A DNA stretch of 64,000 nucleotides from Mercurialis annua (lineage: Eukaryota > Streptophyta > Magnoliopsida > Malpighiales > Euphorbiaceae). This document shows positions 25,023 to 36,500 of this stretch, piece after piece (position 1 is the stretch's first letter; each line of letters opens with the position of its first letter). The stretch is from the NCBI RefSeq assembly GCF_937616625.2, contig NC_065572.1, forward strand, positions 41,691,653 to 41,755,652, written 5' to 3'. The translations under genes and the position numbers were made by a program. Under the pieces are notes generated by a model, which made no database searches, was not told the origin of the DNA, and saw only the letters and a program-made list of their open reading frames with translations.

Positions 25023-25038
25023 AAGTGACGCTAGATTA
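25023..25038 (+). other. Satellite-identical 16-mer inside the copia LTR
   Basis: The string aagtgacgctagatta is part of the satellite consensus and also lies in U3 of this LTR. With the next two bases (ct) it matches the satellite variant at about 37803-37820 over 18 bp. The 3' LTR has aagtgacgctagat followed by ga at 31964. The element also inserted at an aagtg in the satellite. Confidence 0.85.
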
Positions 25039-25970
25039 CTTATACATGGTAATTCATTAAAGTCAATTTAATGTCATCTAGTTCATAATTGTACATATGT
25101 CCTTTGACTTGCGGTGACACTATCTTGTATATAGGTGATTAGAGTTTGATACTCCTTAACTCTAGATCTTTCATGAGCTAGAGCCGCGGGATGTGTTGGC
25201 TCTAGTTAGTTGTATATGGAGATAGGGGTTTAACCTAGAAAGGATACATCACTCTGGATGAACGGAGACAAGATTCTATGCTATCTCAAATTGTTCTTGA
25301 TGGATGATAAAACCTGCGCAGGTATATATGACTTACATAGAAAGTTGTTTCTAGTGGAAGTCATATTTATCAAGAATTAGAACTGAGAGATGAGGTCATA
25401 TGATCAAGACAAACAGTGTTTGACTTAACCGTGACACTAGTCGAGATTGGAATCTTAGATGAAGGGAATTTTGAGTGTACGGTATTATGAACATTGGTTC
25501 ATAAAGAATGCATCGAAACATTCATCTCTATTTGGGGGTCGTGATATGTTGCTAGACGTCACTCTCGATCTACGAGAATTAATAATTAAATGGGATTTAA
25601 TTATTTTAATATAAGAAAGGCGTTTCTTATGACTCTCGTTGCCATATAGATGTGAACCTAGTTAGTCACACACAATAGAGTGTGCAACCGATTGAGTTTA
25701 CGAAAGATCGATTTCATATAGATACTAGCATATCTCGGAAATTAATCTAAGATGAAAAACAAGTACAAATTAAGGACTAATTTGTAAGAGTTATAAATTA
25801 GTAAGAACCTAATTGTACTATGTCCAAAGTTAATTAGGGACTAATTTATAAGAGTTATAAATTAGTAGGAACCTAATTATATTTTAACCAAGTTTTATGA
25901 TTAAAAGGTTTAAGTAATTAATTAGTGTAATTAATGATACTTAAATGACTAATCATTAGCTAATGGAATG

Positions 25971-26104
25971 ATGATGTCATGGTGATGATGTAATGAGATA
26001 AGCCTATGTCATATATGTGATGTCATATGATGACATCACCTATATGATGTCACCTATGTGATGTCACCACATGAAAGGTGTCACATGGTGGCAACACCTT
26101 TGCT
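25971..26104 (+). promoter_or_regulatory. Repeated ATGTCAC/TGACATCA motifs in copia U3
   Basis: About eight copies of atgtca, gtgtca or the inverse tgacat occur in 130 bp, including tgatgtcatatgatgacatca, which is close to a palindrome. The cluster ends about 55 bp before the TATA box. TGACATCA differs by one base from the TGACGTCA core bound by bZIP factors. This is a plausible enhancer by position and repetition, and the factor is unknown. Confidence 0.5.
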
Positions 26105-26158
26105 TGGTGTGTGACACCTAGCATGCAAGGTGTTGCATTCTTAAGGCATGCTCTAGCC

Positions 26159-26166
26159 TATAAATA
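26159..26166 (+). promoter_or_regulatory. TATA box of copia 5' LTR
   Basis: TATAAATA followed by gagc sits about 465 bp before the LTR end. Transcription would begin about 30 bp downstream, near 26190. The same string is at 33100-33107 in the 3' LTR. Confidence 0.7.
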
Positions 26167-26624
26167 GAGCATGTCCTTACTCATTTAGATACAACACACA
26201 ACACATATCTCACTACAAAGTTGTAGAGAGAGAAAGCACTTGAAGGAGTTCAAGTATTCATCAATCACGGGAAAAACTTGGCGACGTTTTTCATACATCC
26301 GAGCAAGGTAGTGATCGCGGCGAGAGTTTGAGCTTAGGGCTGCTCGGCAAGAGGAACTCTTGCAGGATTACTTCAAGGCGAGGATTCAATCGGACGCATA
26401 CTCGTGTGGACGAGCTTGAGGTCGCCGTACTTTCGGGACTACAAGAATCGTTGGAGAATCGACATAGGTATTCTTCTTACGATTCTTAGATACATGCTTA
26501 ATTACTAAATGATACGACGATCTATTTGTTGTTGATATGATCAACTTTAGGATCCGGATTGTTGGAATTTCGATTATGAATTGAAATATACGATTCGGAC
26601 CCGCGCCTCCCGCTGCGCCAACAG

Positions 26625-26636
26625 TGGTATCAGAGC
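26625..26636 (+). other. tRNA-iMet primer binding site of copia element
   Basis: A perfect TGGTATCAGAGC begins two bases after the 5' LTR end. It is the standard minus-strand primer site of plant LTR retrotransposons and fixes the plus orientation. Confidence 0.96.
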
Positions 26637-28298
26637 CACCGTATCATCGAATATTAACGCTTTACGATTGAAATGTATAAATAATCATGGACTTAGGAAT
26701 TATTATTGGGCATGTAATTTATAATTCCGAGGGATTTTGTTTTTCCAAAAACGAACAAACGCTATTGTGATATTAATTACATTTGAATAAATTCTGTCTA
26801 GGAGATTGGTACTTAAGTGGTCCGCTCGTGACCCTCCAATCTATCCTGGGAATTTTTCTAATGTGATCATTTAACACAATACGTGATTCGCTTGTGCATT
26901 ATGTTGTCATCAACGGAATATGCGGAAAAAGCGAAACCTGAAAAAAAAACCCGAAAAAAAAATAATATTTTTTTTCATAAAAACCAAAAATGCTGAAAAA
27001 CGGGTTTTACACCCGGGAAAAAGTTTTCGGCCCGAAAAAAAAAATATATTTTTTTTCCTGTAAAAACCGAAATGCTGAAAAAGGGGTTTTAAACCCGGGG
27101 AAAAAGTTTCCGACTCGAAAAAAAAAAAAAAAAAAAAACGTAAAATAAAATAAATTTTTTTTCGAGGATCAGCGATCGGTTGAGGCTTTCGGAGGTTCTA
27201 GGACGATTCCTCTATACCTAAAGAAAGCAGATATTACATAGTGAATGATTAGAGAATCATTTCCGAGATATGTAATAGTTTGCTCATTCTTTTATGGCTA
27301 AAGAATGAGACCTAGGAAGTCCATGATTATACATGTGTGATTGCATGATTAATTTTAGCTTTAATATGTATGAGATGCATGCTAAAATGTATTGTGTGTT
27401 TAGTGAGACCTGAATAACTTAAAACCCTAAGAAATCTTCCTAAAAGTTAAAAGATTAAGTTTATATTGATTAATCATTAAATTGTTTATCAATGGCTCTC
27501 CATTGGAGCAATAAACTAACACGCTTTGAGTTATCATCTTGTCGGCTATGGATACATAGGGGTGAGATGATATCGTCAAGAGATGTTGTTGAGTTTATTG
27601 TTAAGCATGAGATGTTACGGGTGTAGTCGATATAATATACAGCGAGAAAGGCAATTAGGCGTACCTGAGTCGTATATTATTCAAATCGATACATCTTAGT
27701 TGATTCAATGGGTTAATCTTAACTAATGTGGAAACCTAAGAATAGCATTAAGTACTTGAGGGTGAAAGCATTAGGAGCCGGAAATGATTGAACCTCATAT
27801 GAGATATGATGAACAAGTAATTGTTCACTTATATATCATTTTGATCCCAAGAATAGCATTAAGTACTTGAGGGAAAGATAAATGAATATAAGAATTCAAT
27901 CACCCACTTGAAATCTTTTCCAACAAAGATTCACGTTTCCTATTTTGGAAGTGTAGGATTCGAAAAAGATAGTGGGAGGCCATTTTGATAAAGACCAAAT
28001 CATTATGGTTAAATATACAAAATAACACGAATACTAATTAGAGATCTTTGCTATCTAAGGGATAATAAGATTAAATAGAATCCTTTTAAGTGACATTCAC
28101 GATAGTAATCGGCTAGTGGTTTAAAACCATTTTTTTTGATTGATTAAGATATTTAGATGCCTCCAAGGCTATTGCGAAAAAGAAATGCACATTGGTTAAC
28201 AAAGAAAAGTGTTTTCGTTTGTTAAGATGTAGGACAGTATAAGTCATAGCCGGAAATATCTGGAATATTTAAAAGGCGGTTTGGTCAATAAAAGAAAT
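26637..28298 (+). other. Copia leader and unrecognisable gag region
   Basis: This stretch of about 1.66 kb runs between the primer site and the first recognisable coding motif. It holds the A/T homopolymer repeat at 26938-27165. The remainder should correspond to the 5' leader and the N-terminal two thirds of gag, but stops in all frames prevent a confident reading. Confidence 0.6.
26938..27165 (+). repeat. A/T-tract direct repeats in copia leader
   Basis: A unit of roughly 83 bp is present about two and a half times. Each unit has an a-tract, a t-tract, taaaaacc, aatgctgaaaa, gggtttta, acccgggaaaaagttt and ccgaaaaaa. The homopolymers reach 20 or more A residues. The repeated gggttttacacccggg arms could form hairpins in the leader RNA. 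Confidence 0.8.
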
Positions 28299-31200
28299 TG
28301 TTTCTTTTGTCAAAACAAAAGACATTGAAATGGAAATTGTATTAAGTATTGTGAATACTTAAAGGGCAATGACGAGAGGAACGACAATTCCATCAAGAAT
28401 GTGTCTATCTCATGTTCCAATGTCAATTGCTCATTTAAAAGTTTAGGTATTAGATACCGATGCTAATTCTCATATTTGTTTATCTTTTACGGATTTAGTA
28501 AAAGTGAGAAAGAAAGGAAAAAGATGAAGTAATCTTAAATCTCGGGAATGACGCAAGCGTTGCGACAAGAGCTATAGGATCAACTTCAAGTTTCTTAAAT
28601 AAACATAAGTTGTACTTAAACAAGTTTTTTTGTACTTACCCAATATATATAGAAATATCATATCCGAATTTATATGACAAATTTGGTAGTTGATTTTCTA
28701 TTTACAAAGGATGTTTGTAGTATTATGTTTGATAATACGGAGTTGGGTATGGATATGTACAAAATGTTCTTTATGACTTGAATAAAGATGTTTAATGCAA
28801 AAGATGTTTTGGAAATTAATACCATAAGTTATCAAATTTCTAAACAACTTTGGCATTTATAATTAGGACATATTGCAAAAGATAGACCTAACAAGTTAGA
28901 TAGGATGGGAATCTTGAGCAATCAAAATTTTGCATCTCTTCCGATTTGTGAGTCGTATCTTAAAGGCAACATGGCCTGATTATTCTTTGTGGGAAAAAGA
29001 GGTAGAGCTAAAGCCGTTTAAGAGATCATACATAGTGATGTATATGGTACGTTTAAAGAAACGGACCAAGGTAGATACTTATACTTCATTTTCTACATCG
29101 ATGATTTATCACGATATAGTTAAGTTTGTCTTATGAAGAACAAACATGAAGATTTTGAAATGTTCAAATGACTTCAAGAATGAAGTAGAAAACCAAATTG
29201 GAAAAGGTATTAATACTTTACGATGTGATCTAAAAGGGAAGAATACTTGAGTACAGAATTTGGTATGTTCCTAAAAGGAATGTGGTATTATTTTTCAACT
29301 TACTCCTTGAGAACACCATGGTTGAATGGTGCGTCTGTCAAGAAGGACGTATCGTACATTGTGGGAAATGATACGATCAAGAATGAGCTATATACTGACT
29401 TATACATCTCGTTATAGGGTCAAGCACTTCTTACCGCAAATAAAATTCTAAATTAAATTCCAACTAAATCCGATCCATACATACCTTATGAGATATGGTA
29501 TGGAATAAAGTCTTAAGGATATTAAGGTTTGAGGGTGTTCGGAACATATCATGTAACTGATATCCGATAAATTTGGAATCAAAATCAATCATGGAAAGAT
29601 TATGTTGGATATCCTAAAGACAGTTTAGGATATTGTTTCTATATTCGAACCGAACAAACAATCGTTGTTTATCGGTGGTAGTCTTTCTTAATAAAGCGTT
29701 TATTCAAGAGGGACACTAAGAAAGGAATATAGAATTAGATGAGGAGTCATCTAGTTACCAACAAAATAATGAATCAATGAAGATTGATCAAACCCACTAA
29801 AAGCCGGAGTTAGTAAAAGATGTATCTACATTAACAACTCGAAGATTAAGTAGAGTATCTCGTCCACTGGAGAGAGATGGTTTTACCACATGATAAACAA
29901 GAGTTGTTTAGTCATGGAGTAAAAGATCAAATGTTGATCCCTCTACTTATGAGGAAACTATATGTGATATATATTCTTCAAAATTGGTTTGAAGGAATAA
30001 AATCTGAAATGGATTCCATATAAAGAAACCAAATTTTAGGAGCTAGTCGATCCATCCAAAGGTATTATAGCAATAAGGTTTAAATGGATCTTCAAGTGTA
30101 AAATTGGTACTAATGGAAAGGTGGAGACCTTTAAAGCTAGGCTTGTTGTAAAAGAGTTTTGCTAGAGGCAAGAAGTTGTATTGTGAATACACTTTATTGC
30201 CGGTAGCCATGCTTAAGTCCATCAAGATTTTTCTTACCAAGGCTACACATTCAGATTTTGTGGTTGGACAAATGGTTGTAAGAACCACATTCCTTCATGG
30301 TTAAATTAAGGAGTATATCCATATGGAACAAGTCGTGGATTTTGAATCCGAAGAAGGTTCCAAGACGTGTAAGCTAAAATAATCCCTAGTGGATGAAAAG
30401 AAAGCTTCGAGTTTCATCGTCTTGATAAATCCGTAAGAAGTTACGAATTTATTAAAAACGATGATAAACCCAATGTTTACAAGAAGGTTAGTGGGAGCAG
30501 ACTCATTTTCATGATCTTGCATGTAGATAACTTATTACTAATAAATAATAATATCGGAATGTTAACTTTTGTAAAACTTTGGTTTATCTAATACGTACTC
30601 CATCAAAGACCTCGGAGAGGTAGCCTAAATTCTCAGTATTAGACTCTATAGAGATAGATCTAAGAGAATAATTGGTTTCTCCTAAAGGCTCTTCTTAGAA
30701 AAGATATTGAAGTAGTTCAATATGGAAATTCTAAGAGAGGATTGATACTAGTTAGGCATAAAATTCTTCTTTCAAAGGGAGTGTCTTCCGAAACTTCTGA
30801 AGAAAGAAAGAATCTAGCAAAGATACCATAAGCTTCGGCAATTGGTAGTCTGAGGTATGTGTTGCCACATACAAAGCTAGAAATTGTCTATGCGGTTAAT
30901 AGGACTAATCGGTTTTAATCCAATCTATGTTGAGAACATTGGATGGTTGTTAAAGGTATCTTTAAGTACTTTTATAGAACTAAAGATATGGTATTAACAA
31001 ATGGAGAACGAGATTTTTAAGTAGACCGTTTTACAGATTCTGATTTATAATCAGATATGGATAATAGAGAGTCTATCTCCAGATTCATATTTATCTATAA
31101 TGAAGGAGTAGTGAGCTAGCAGTGTTCTAAGCAAGAATCAACTCCATACTCCATTATAGAAGCCGAGTATATTATGACATGAGATGTCGTAAAAGAAGGT

Positions 31201-31445
31201 CTTTGGATAAATTAGTTTATAACTGAACTAAGTACGGTTTTCTTCCATTAAGTCGAAAGTTCCTCTTTTCTACGACCACAATGGTGCTACTGCCCTAGCA
31301 AAAGAAACCGGGTCTCACAATTTATCCGAACATAAGGAATGGCATTATCATATTATCTAAAGAAATTGTTGGAAAGAGAAAATTGTTTCTCTAAAAGATA
31401 GCATTAGCCAATAACACGGCTAACCCACTAACAAAGCCCATGACT
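28299..31445 (+). pseudogene. Ty1/copia gag-pol polyprotein relic
   Basis: Domains appear in copia order across several frames. GAG zinc knuckle: 28299-28340 reads CFFCQNKRH-stop-NGNC, preserving C-x2-C-x4-H-x4-C with a stop after the His. Protease: 28447-28480 reads VLDTDANSHIC, with the catalytic DTGA changed to DTDA. GAG-pre-integrase: 28851-28916 reads WHL-stop-LGHIAKDRPNKLDRMGIL. Integrase: HSDVYG from about 29029, RYLYFIFYIDDLSRYS near 29072-29120, then LRCDLKGKN. Reverse transcriptase: CKIGTNGKVETFKARLVVKEF near 30100-30160, and LHVDNLL at 30518-30538 where YVDD is expected. RNase H: SIIEAEY near 31150-31170, YDHNGATALAKE near 31273-31310 and ALANNTANPLTKP near 31401-31437. Stops and frameshifts break every domain, and several catalytic positions are altered. 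It cannot make a functional polyprotein. Confidence 0.93.
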
Positions 31446-31515
31446 TGGAGTCAGTAAGGTTTACATGACTTAGAGTCATTAAGGTTTACATGACTTAGAG
31501 TCATTAATATTTACA
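31441..31515 (+). repeat. Three 25-bp tandem repeats before the purine tract
   Basis: Exactly three 25-bp units occur, at 31441, 31466 and 31491, each tgacttagagtcattaaggt plus ttaca with few changes. They start where the RNase H reading frame ends and lie about 50 bp before the purine tract. Confidence 0.93.
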
Positions 31516-31561
31516 TCTTGTGAAGATGGGGCTTAGATATAGTTGTCAATGGCACTAGTGC

Positions 31562-31572
31562 AAGTGGGAGAT
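31562..31572 (+). other. Polypurine tract of copia element
   Basis: The string aagtgggagat directly abuts the TGTTAG start of the 3' LTR. It is the expected plus-strand primer and closely matches the usual plant copia form. Confidence 0.9.
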
Positions 31573-33564
31573 TGTTAGTAGTATGTGCCCTAGGGCCATT
31601 TGATCGTGTATATTTGTAGAATTAATCCCAATGGCAAAGATATATATGTTCTATTTGAACTAAGTGTCTCATCAACTAAGTGTTCATTTATTATGTATTG
31701 TCCTTATCACATTGTGATAGAATCTATTCTTAAGGTGTTAAGAATATGAGTGACAGATTCTATTATACAAGTGATCTAAATAATCGTTCAGGATCGATGG
31801 GGTCCTACGAATAAGGGCATCACATTATCCTGAAAAGATCGTCACCTCTGTTTATTCTCCTGATTAGTAAAGAGTTACTAATTATAGGAAGTAGTGAGTC
31901 TCATACCACTTGATGGGGATCACAATAAACATGTGGACACTCAAGGTGTTGAGTGAGTCGAACAAGTGACGCTAGATGACTTATACATGGTAATTCATTA
32001 AAGTCAATTTAATGTCATCTAGTTCATAATTGTACATATGTCCTTTGACTTGCGGTGACACTATCTTGTATATAGGTGATTAGAGTTTGATACTCCTTAA
32101 CTCTAGATCTTTCATGAGCTAGAGCCGCGGGATGTGTTGGCTCTAGTTAGTTGTATATGGAGATAGGGGTTTAACCTAGAAAGGATTCATCACTCTGGAT
32201 GAACGGAGACAAGATTCTATGCTATCTCAAATTGTTCTTGATGGATGATAAAACCTGCGTAGGTATATATGACTTACATAGAAAGTTGTTTCTAGTGGAA
32301 GTCATATTTATCAAGAATTAGAACTGAGAGATGAGGTCATATGATCAAGACAAACAGTGTTTGACTTAACCGTGACACTAGTCGAGATTGGAATCTTAGA
32401 TGAAGGGAATTTTGAGTGTACGGTATTATGAACATTGGTTCATAAAGAATGCATCGAAACATTCATCTCTATTTGGGGGTCGTGATATGTTGCTAGACGT
32501 CACTCTCGATCTACGAGAATTAATAATTAAATGGGATTTAATTATTTTAATATAAGAAAGGCGTTTCTTATGACTCTCGTTGCCATATAGATGTGAACCT
32601 AGTTAGTCACACACAATAGAGTGTGCAACCGATTGAGTTTACGAAAGATCAATTTCATATAGATACTAGCATATCTCGGAAATTAATCTAAGATGAAAAA
32701 CAAGTACAAATTAAGGACTAATTTGTAAGAGTTATAAATTAGTAAGAACCTAATTGTACTATGTCCAAAGTTAATTAGGGACTAATTTATAAGAGTTATA
32801 AATTAGTAGGAACCTAATTATATTTTAACCAAGTTTTATGATTAAAAGGTTTAAGTAATTAATTAGTGTAATTAATGATACTTAAATGACTAATCATTAG
32901 CTAATGGAATGATGATGTCATGGTGATGATGTAATGAGATAAGCCTATGTCATATATGTGATGTCATATGATGACATCACCTATATGATGTCACCTATGT
33001 GATGTCACCACATGAAAGGTGTCACATGGTGGCAACACCTTTGCTTGGTGTGTGACACCTAGCATGTAAGGTGTTGCATTCTTAAGGCATGCTCTAGCCT
33101 ATAAATAGAGCATGTCCTTACTCATTTAGATACAACACACAACACACATCTCACTACAAAGTTGTAGAGAGAGAAAGCACTTGAAGGAGTTCAAGTATTC
33201 ATCAATCACGGGAAAAACTTGGCGACGTTTTTCATACATCCGAGCAAGGTAGTGATCGCGGCGAGAGTTTGAGCTTAGGGCTGCTCGGCAAGAGGAACTC
33301 TTGCAGGATTACTTCAAGGCGAGGATTCAATCGGACGCATACTCGTGTGGACGAGCTTGAGGTCGCCGTACTTTCGGGACTACAAGAATCGTTGGAGAAT
33401 CGACATAGGTATTCTTCTTACGATTCTTAGATACATGCTTAATTACTAAATGATACAACGATCTATTTGTTGTTGATATGATCAACTTTAGGATCCGGAT
33501 TGTTGGAATTTCAATTTTGAATTGAAATATACGATTCGGACCCGCGCCTCCCGCTGCGCCAACA
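31573..33564 (+). repeat. 3' LTR of copia element
   Basis: This 1992-bp LTR differs from the 5' LTR at about 17 sites by eye. Examples are catcaact against catcagct, and aggattcat against aggatacat. No indels were seen. The TATA box at 33100-33107 and the U3 motif cluster are intact. Confidence 0.97.
33100..33107 (+). promoter_or_regulatory. TATA box of copia 3' LTR
   Basis: TATAAATA is identical to the 5' LTR copy. In this position it could drive read-out transcription into the satellite from 33565 onwards, starting near 33130. Confidence 0.6.
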
Positions 33565-33569
33565 AAGTG
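33565..33569. repeat. Target site duplication of copia element, right (aagtg)
   Basis: This is the second aagtg copy, followed by acactagattagtatg of the interrupted monomer. Confidence 0.96.
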
Positions 33570-36500
33570 ACACTAGATTAGTATGTCGAGTCTCAAGTCT
33601 CTTTAACCCGCCGTTCCGATTACTTAAGCATGGTTAGGTTAGATTACGCAAAGTGTGCGTCAAAATTGACGCTAGATTAGTATGTTTCGTTTTTAATCTC
33701 TTTAACTCGTCGTTTCGATTACCATGCTTATCTCTCGTCACGAGTCTCTTTAAATCGTCGTTCCGATTACCTAAGCATGGTTAGGTTATATTACGCAAAG
33801 CGTGTGTGAAAAGTGACGCTAGAATAGTATGTCGCGTCTCAAGTCTGTTTAACACGTCGTTCCGATTTCCTAAGCATGGTTAGGTTATATTACGCAAAGT
33901 GTGCGTGAAAAGTGACGCTAGATTAATATGCCGCGTCTCAATTCTCTTAAACGCGTTATTCCTATTACCTAAGCATGCTTAGGTTATATTACGCAAAGTG
34001 TGCGTCAAATGTGTTGCTAGATTAGTATGGCGCAGCTAAAGTCTCTTTAACGCATCATTTCGATTACCATGCTTACGTCGCGTAACAAGTCTCTCTAACG
34101 CGTCGTTGCGATTACCTAAGCATGGGTAGGTTATATTAAACAAAGTGTTGCTAGATTAGTATGGCGCAGCTCAAGTCTCTTTAACGCGTCATTCCGATTA
34201 CTTATGCATGGTTAGGATATATTACGCAAAGTGTGCGTGAAAAGTGACAATAGATTAGTATGCCGCGTCTTAAGTCTATTTATCGCGTCGTTCCGAATAC
34301 CTAAGCAAGGTTACGTTATATTTAATGCGTCATTCCGATTACCTAAGCATGGTTAGGTTATATTAGGCAAGGTTTAGGTCAAAAGTGACGCTAGATATTA
34401 GTATGTTGCGTCTCAAGTCTCTCTAACGCATCGTTTTGATTACCATGCTTATGTCTCGTCACAAGTCTCTCTAACGCGTTGTTGCAATTACCTAAGCATG
34501 GTTAGGTTATATTACACAAAGTGTGCGTTAAAAATAATAATAGATTAGTATGTCTCGTCTCAAGTCTATTTAACGCGTCGTTCTGATTACCTAAGCATGG
34601 TTAGGTTATATTACGCAAAGTGTGCGTGAAAAGTGAAGCTAGATTAGTATGTCGCGTCTCAAGTTTCTTTAACGCGTTGTTCCTATTACCTAAGCATGGT
34701 TAGGTTATATTACACAAAGTGTGCGTAAAAATTGACGCTAGATTAGTATGGCGCGTATCAAGTCTCTTTAACGCGTCGTTTCGATTACCATGCTTATGTC
34801 GCGTCACAAGTCTCTCTAGCGCGTCGTTTCGATTACCTAAGCATGGTTAGGTTATATTACGCAAAGGGTGCCTAAAAGTGACGCTAGATTAGTATGCCGC
34901 GTCTCAATTCTCTTTTAAGTGTTGTTCCGATCACCTAAGCATGCTTAGGTTATATTATGCAAAGCATGCGTGAAAAGTGACGCTAGATTAGTATGTCGCG
35001 TCTCAAGTCTCTTTGACGCGTTGTGTCAATCACCGTGCTTAAGTCACAAGTCTCTGTAACGCATTGTTCCGATTACCTAAGCATTGTTAGGTTATACTAC
35101 ACAAAGTGTGCGTGAAAAGAAACAATAGACTGGTATGTCGCGTCTCAAGTCAATTTAACGCGTTATTCCGATTACCTAAGCATGGTTAGGTTATATTAAG
35201 CAAAGTGTGCATGAAAAGTGACAATAGATTAGTATGTTGCGTCTCAAGTCTGTTTATCGCGTCGTGTCAATTACCTAAGCATGGTTAGGTAATATTTTAT
35301 AAAGTGTGCGCTAGAAGTGACGCTAGATTAGTATGGTGAGTTTCAAGTCTCTTTAACGCGTCTCTTTGATTACCATGCTTATCTCGCGTCACAAGTTTCT
35401 CTAACGCGTCGTTCCGATTACCTAAGCATGGTTAGGTTATCCTACACAAGGTGTGCGTGCGAAATGACAATAAATTAGTATGTCGCGTCTCAAGTCTATT
35501 TAACGTTTCGTTCTGATTACCTAACAATGGTTAGGTTATATTACAGAAGGTGTGCCTGAAAAGTGATGCTAGATTAGTATGTCGCGTCTCAAGGCTCTTT
35601 AATGCGACGTTCTGATTACCCAAGCATAGTTAGGTTATATTACGCAGAGTGTGCGTGAAATGTGACGCTAGATTAGTATGTCGCATCTCAAATCTCCTTA
35701 ACGCGTCTTTCCGATTACCTAAGCATGGTTAGGTTATATTACACAAAGTTTGCGTAAAAAGTGACGCTAGATTAGTATAGCACGTCTCAAGTCTCTTTAA
35801 CGCGCTGTTTCGATTACCATGCTTATGTCGCGTCACAAGTCTCTCTAACGTGTCGTTTCGATTACCTAAGCATGGTTAGGTTATATTAAGCAAAGTGTGC
35901 ATACGAAATGACAATAGATTAGTATGTCTGTTCTCAAGTCTATTTAATGCGTCGTTTTGATTACCTAAGAATGATTAGGTTATAAAGTGTGAGTAAAAAG
36001 TGACGCTAGATTAGTATGTCGGGTCTCAATTCTCATTAATGCGTTATTCCGATTACCTAAGCATGGTTAGGTTATATTACGCAATGTGTGTGTAAGAAGT
36101 GATGCTAGATTAGTATGGCACGTCTCAAGTCTCTTTAACGCGTCGTTTCAATTACCATATTTGTGTCGCGTCACAAGTCTATCTAACTCTTCGTTCCGAT
36201 TACCTAAGCTTAATTAGGTTATAGTACGCAAAGGGTGCGTGAAAAGTGACGCTAGATTAGTATGTCGCGTCTCAATTCTCTTTAACGTGTTGTTCCGATT
36301 ATCTAAGCATGGTTAGGTTATATTACGCAAAGTGTGCGTCAAAAGTGACGCTAGTTTAGTATGGCGTGTCTCAAGTCTCTTTAACGCGTCGTTTCAATTA
36401 CCATGCTTATGTCGCGTAACAAGTCTCTCTAATGCGTCGTTCCGATTACCTAAGCATAGTTAGGTTATATTACACAAAGGATGCGTGAAAAGTAATGCTA

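Larger units (their letters stand above)
24632..26623 (+). repeat. 5' LTR of copia element
   Basis: This 1992-bp LTR is equal in length to the 3' LTR. U3 includes a cluster of gatgtcac-type motifs (25971-26104) and a TATA box (26159-26166). R and U5 follow to the terminal CCAACA. A stretch at 25023-25038 is identical to the satellite consensus (aagtgacgctagatta). Confidence 0.97.
24632..33564 (+). mobile_element. Complete but coding-defective Ty1/copia LTR retrotransposon
   Basis: This 8933-bp element is inserted in the second copy of the 5.03-kb satellite unit. It has two 1992-bp LTRs (24632-26623 and 31573-33564), ends TGTTAG to CCAACA, a 5-bp aagtg duplication, an initiator-Met primer site and a purine tract. 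The domain order GAG, PR, INT, RT, RH is that of Ty1/copia. By eye I count about 17 mismatches between the LTRs (0.85%), so the insertion is recent. At an assumed 1.3e-8 substitutions per site per year this is about 0.3 million years. The polyprotein is nevertheless broken by many stops and frameshifts, which suggests mobilisation in trans by a relative. I do not assign a copia lineage. Confidence 0.96.

Noticed and set aside
28930..29136. 68-codon plus-strand ORF
   Set aside because: It is a frame-shifted fragment over the integrase relic, so it is covered by the pseudogene entry and not listed as a separate gene.
30043..30522. Two minus-strand ORFs
   Set aside because: They are antisense shadows of the degraded reverse transcriptase region of the copia element.
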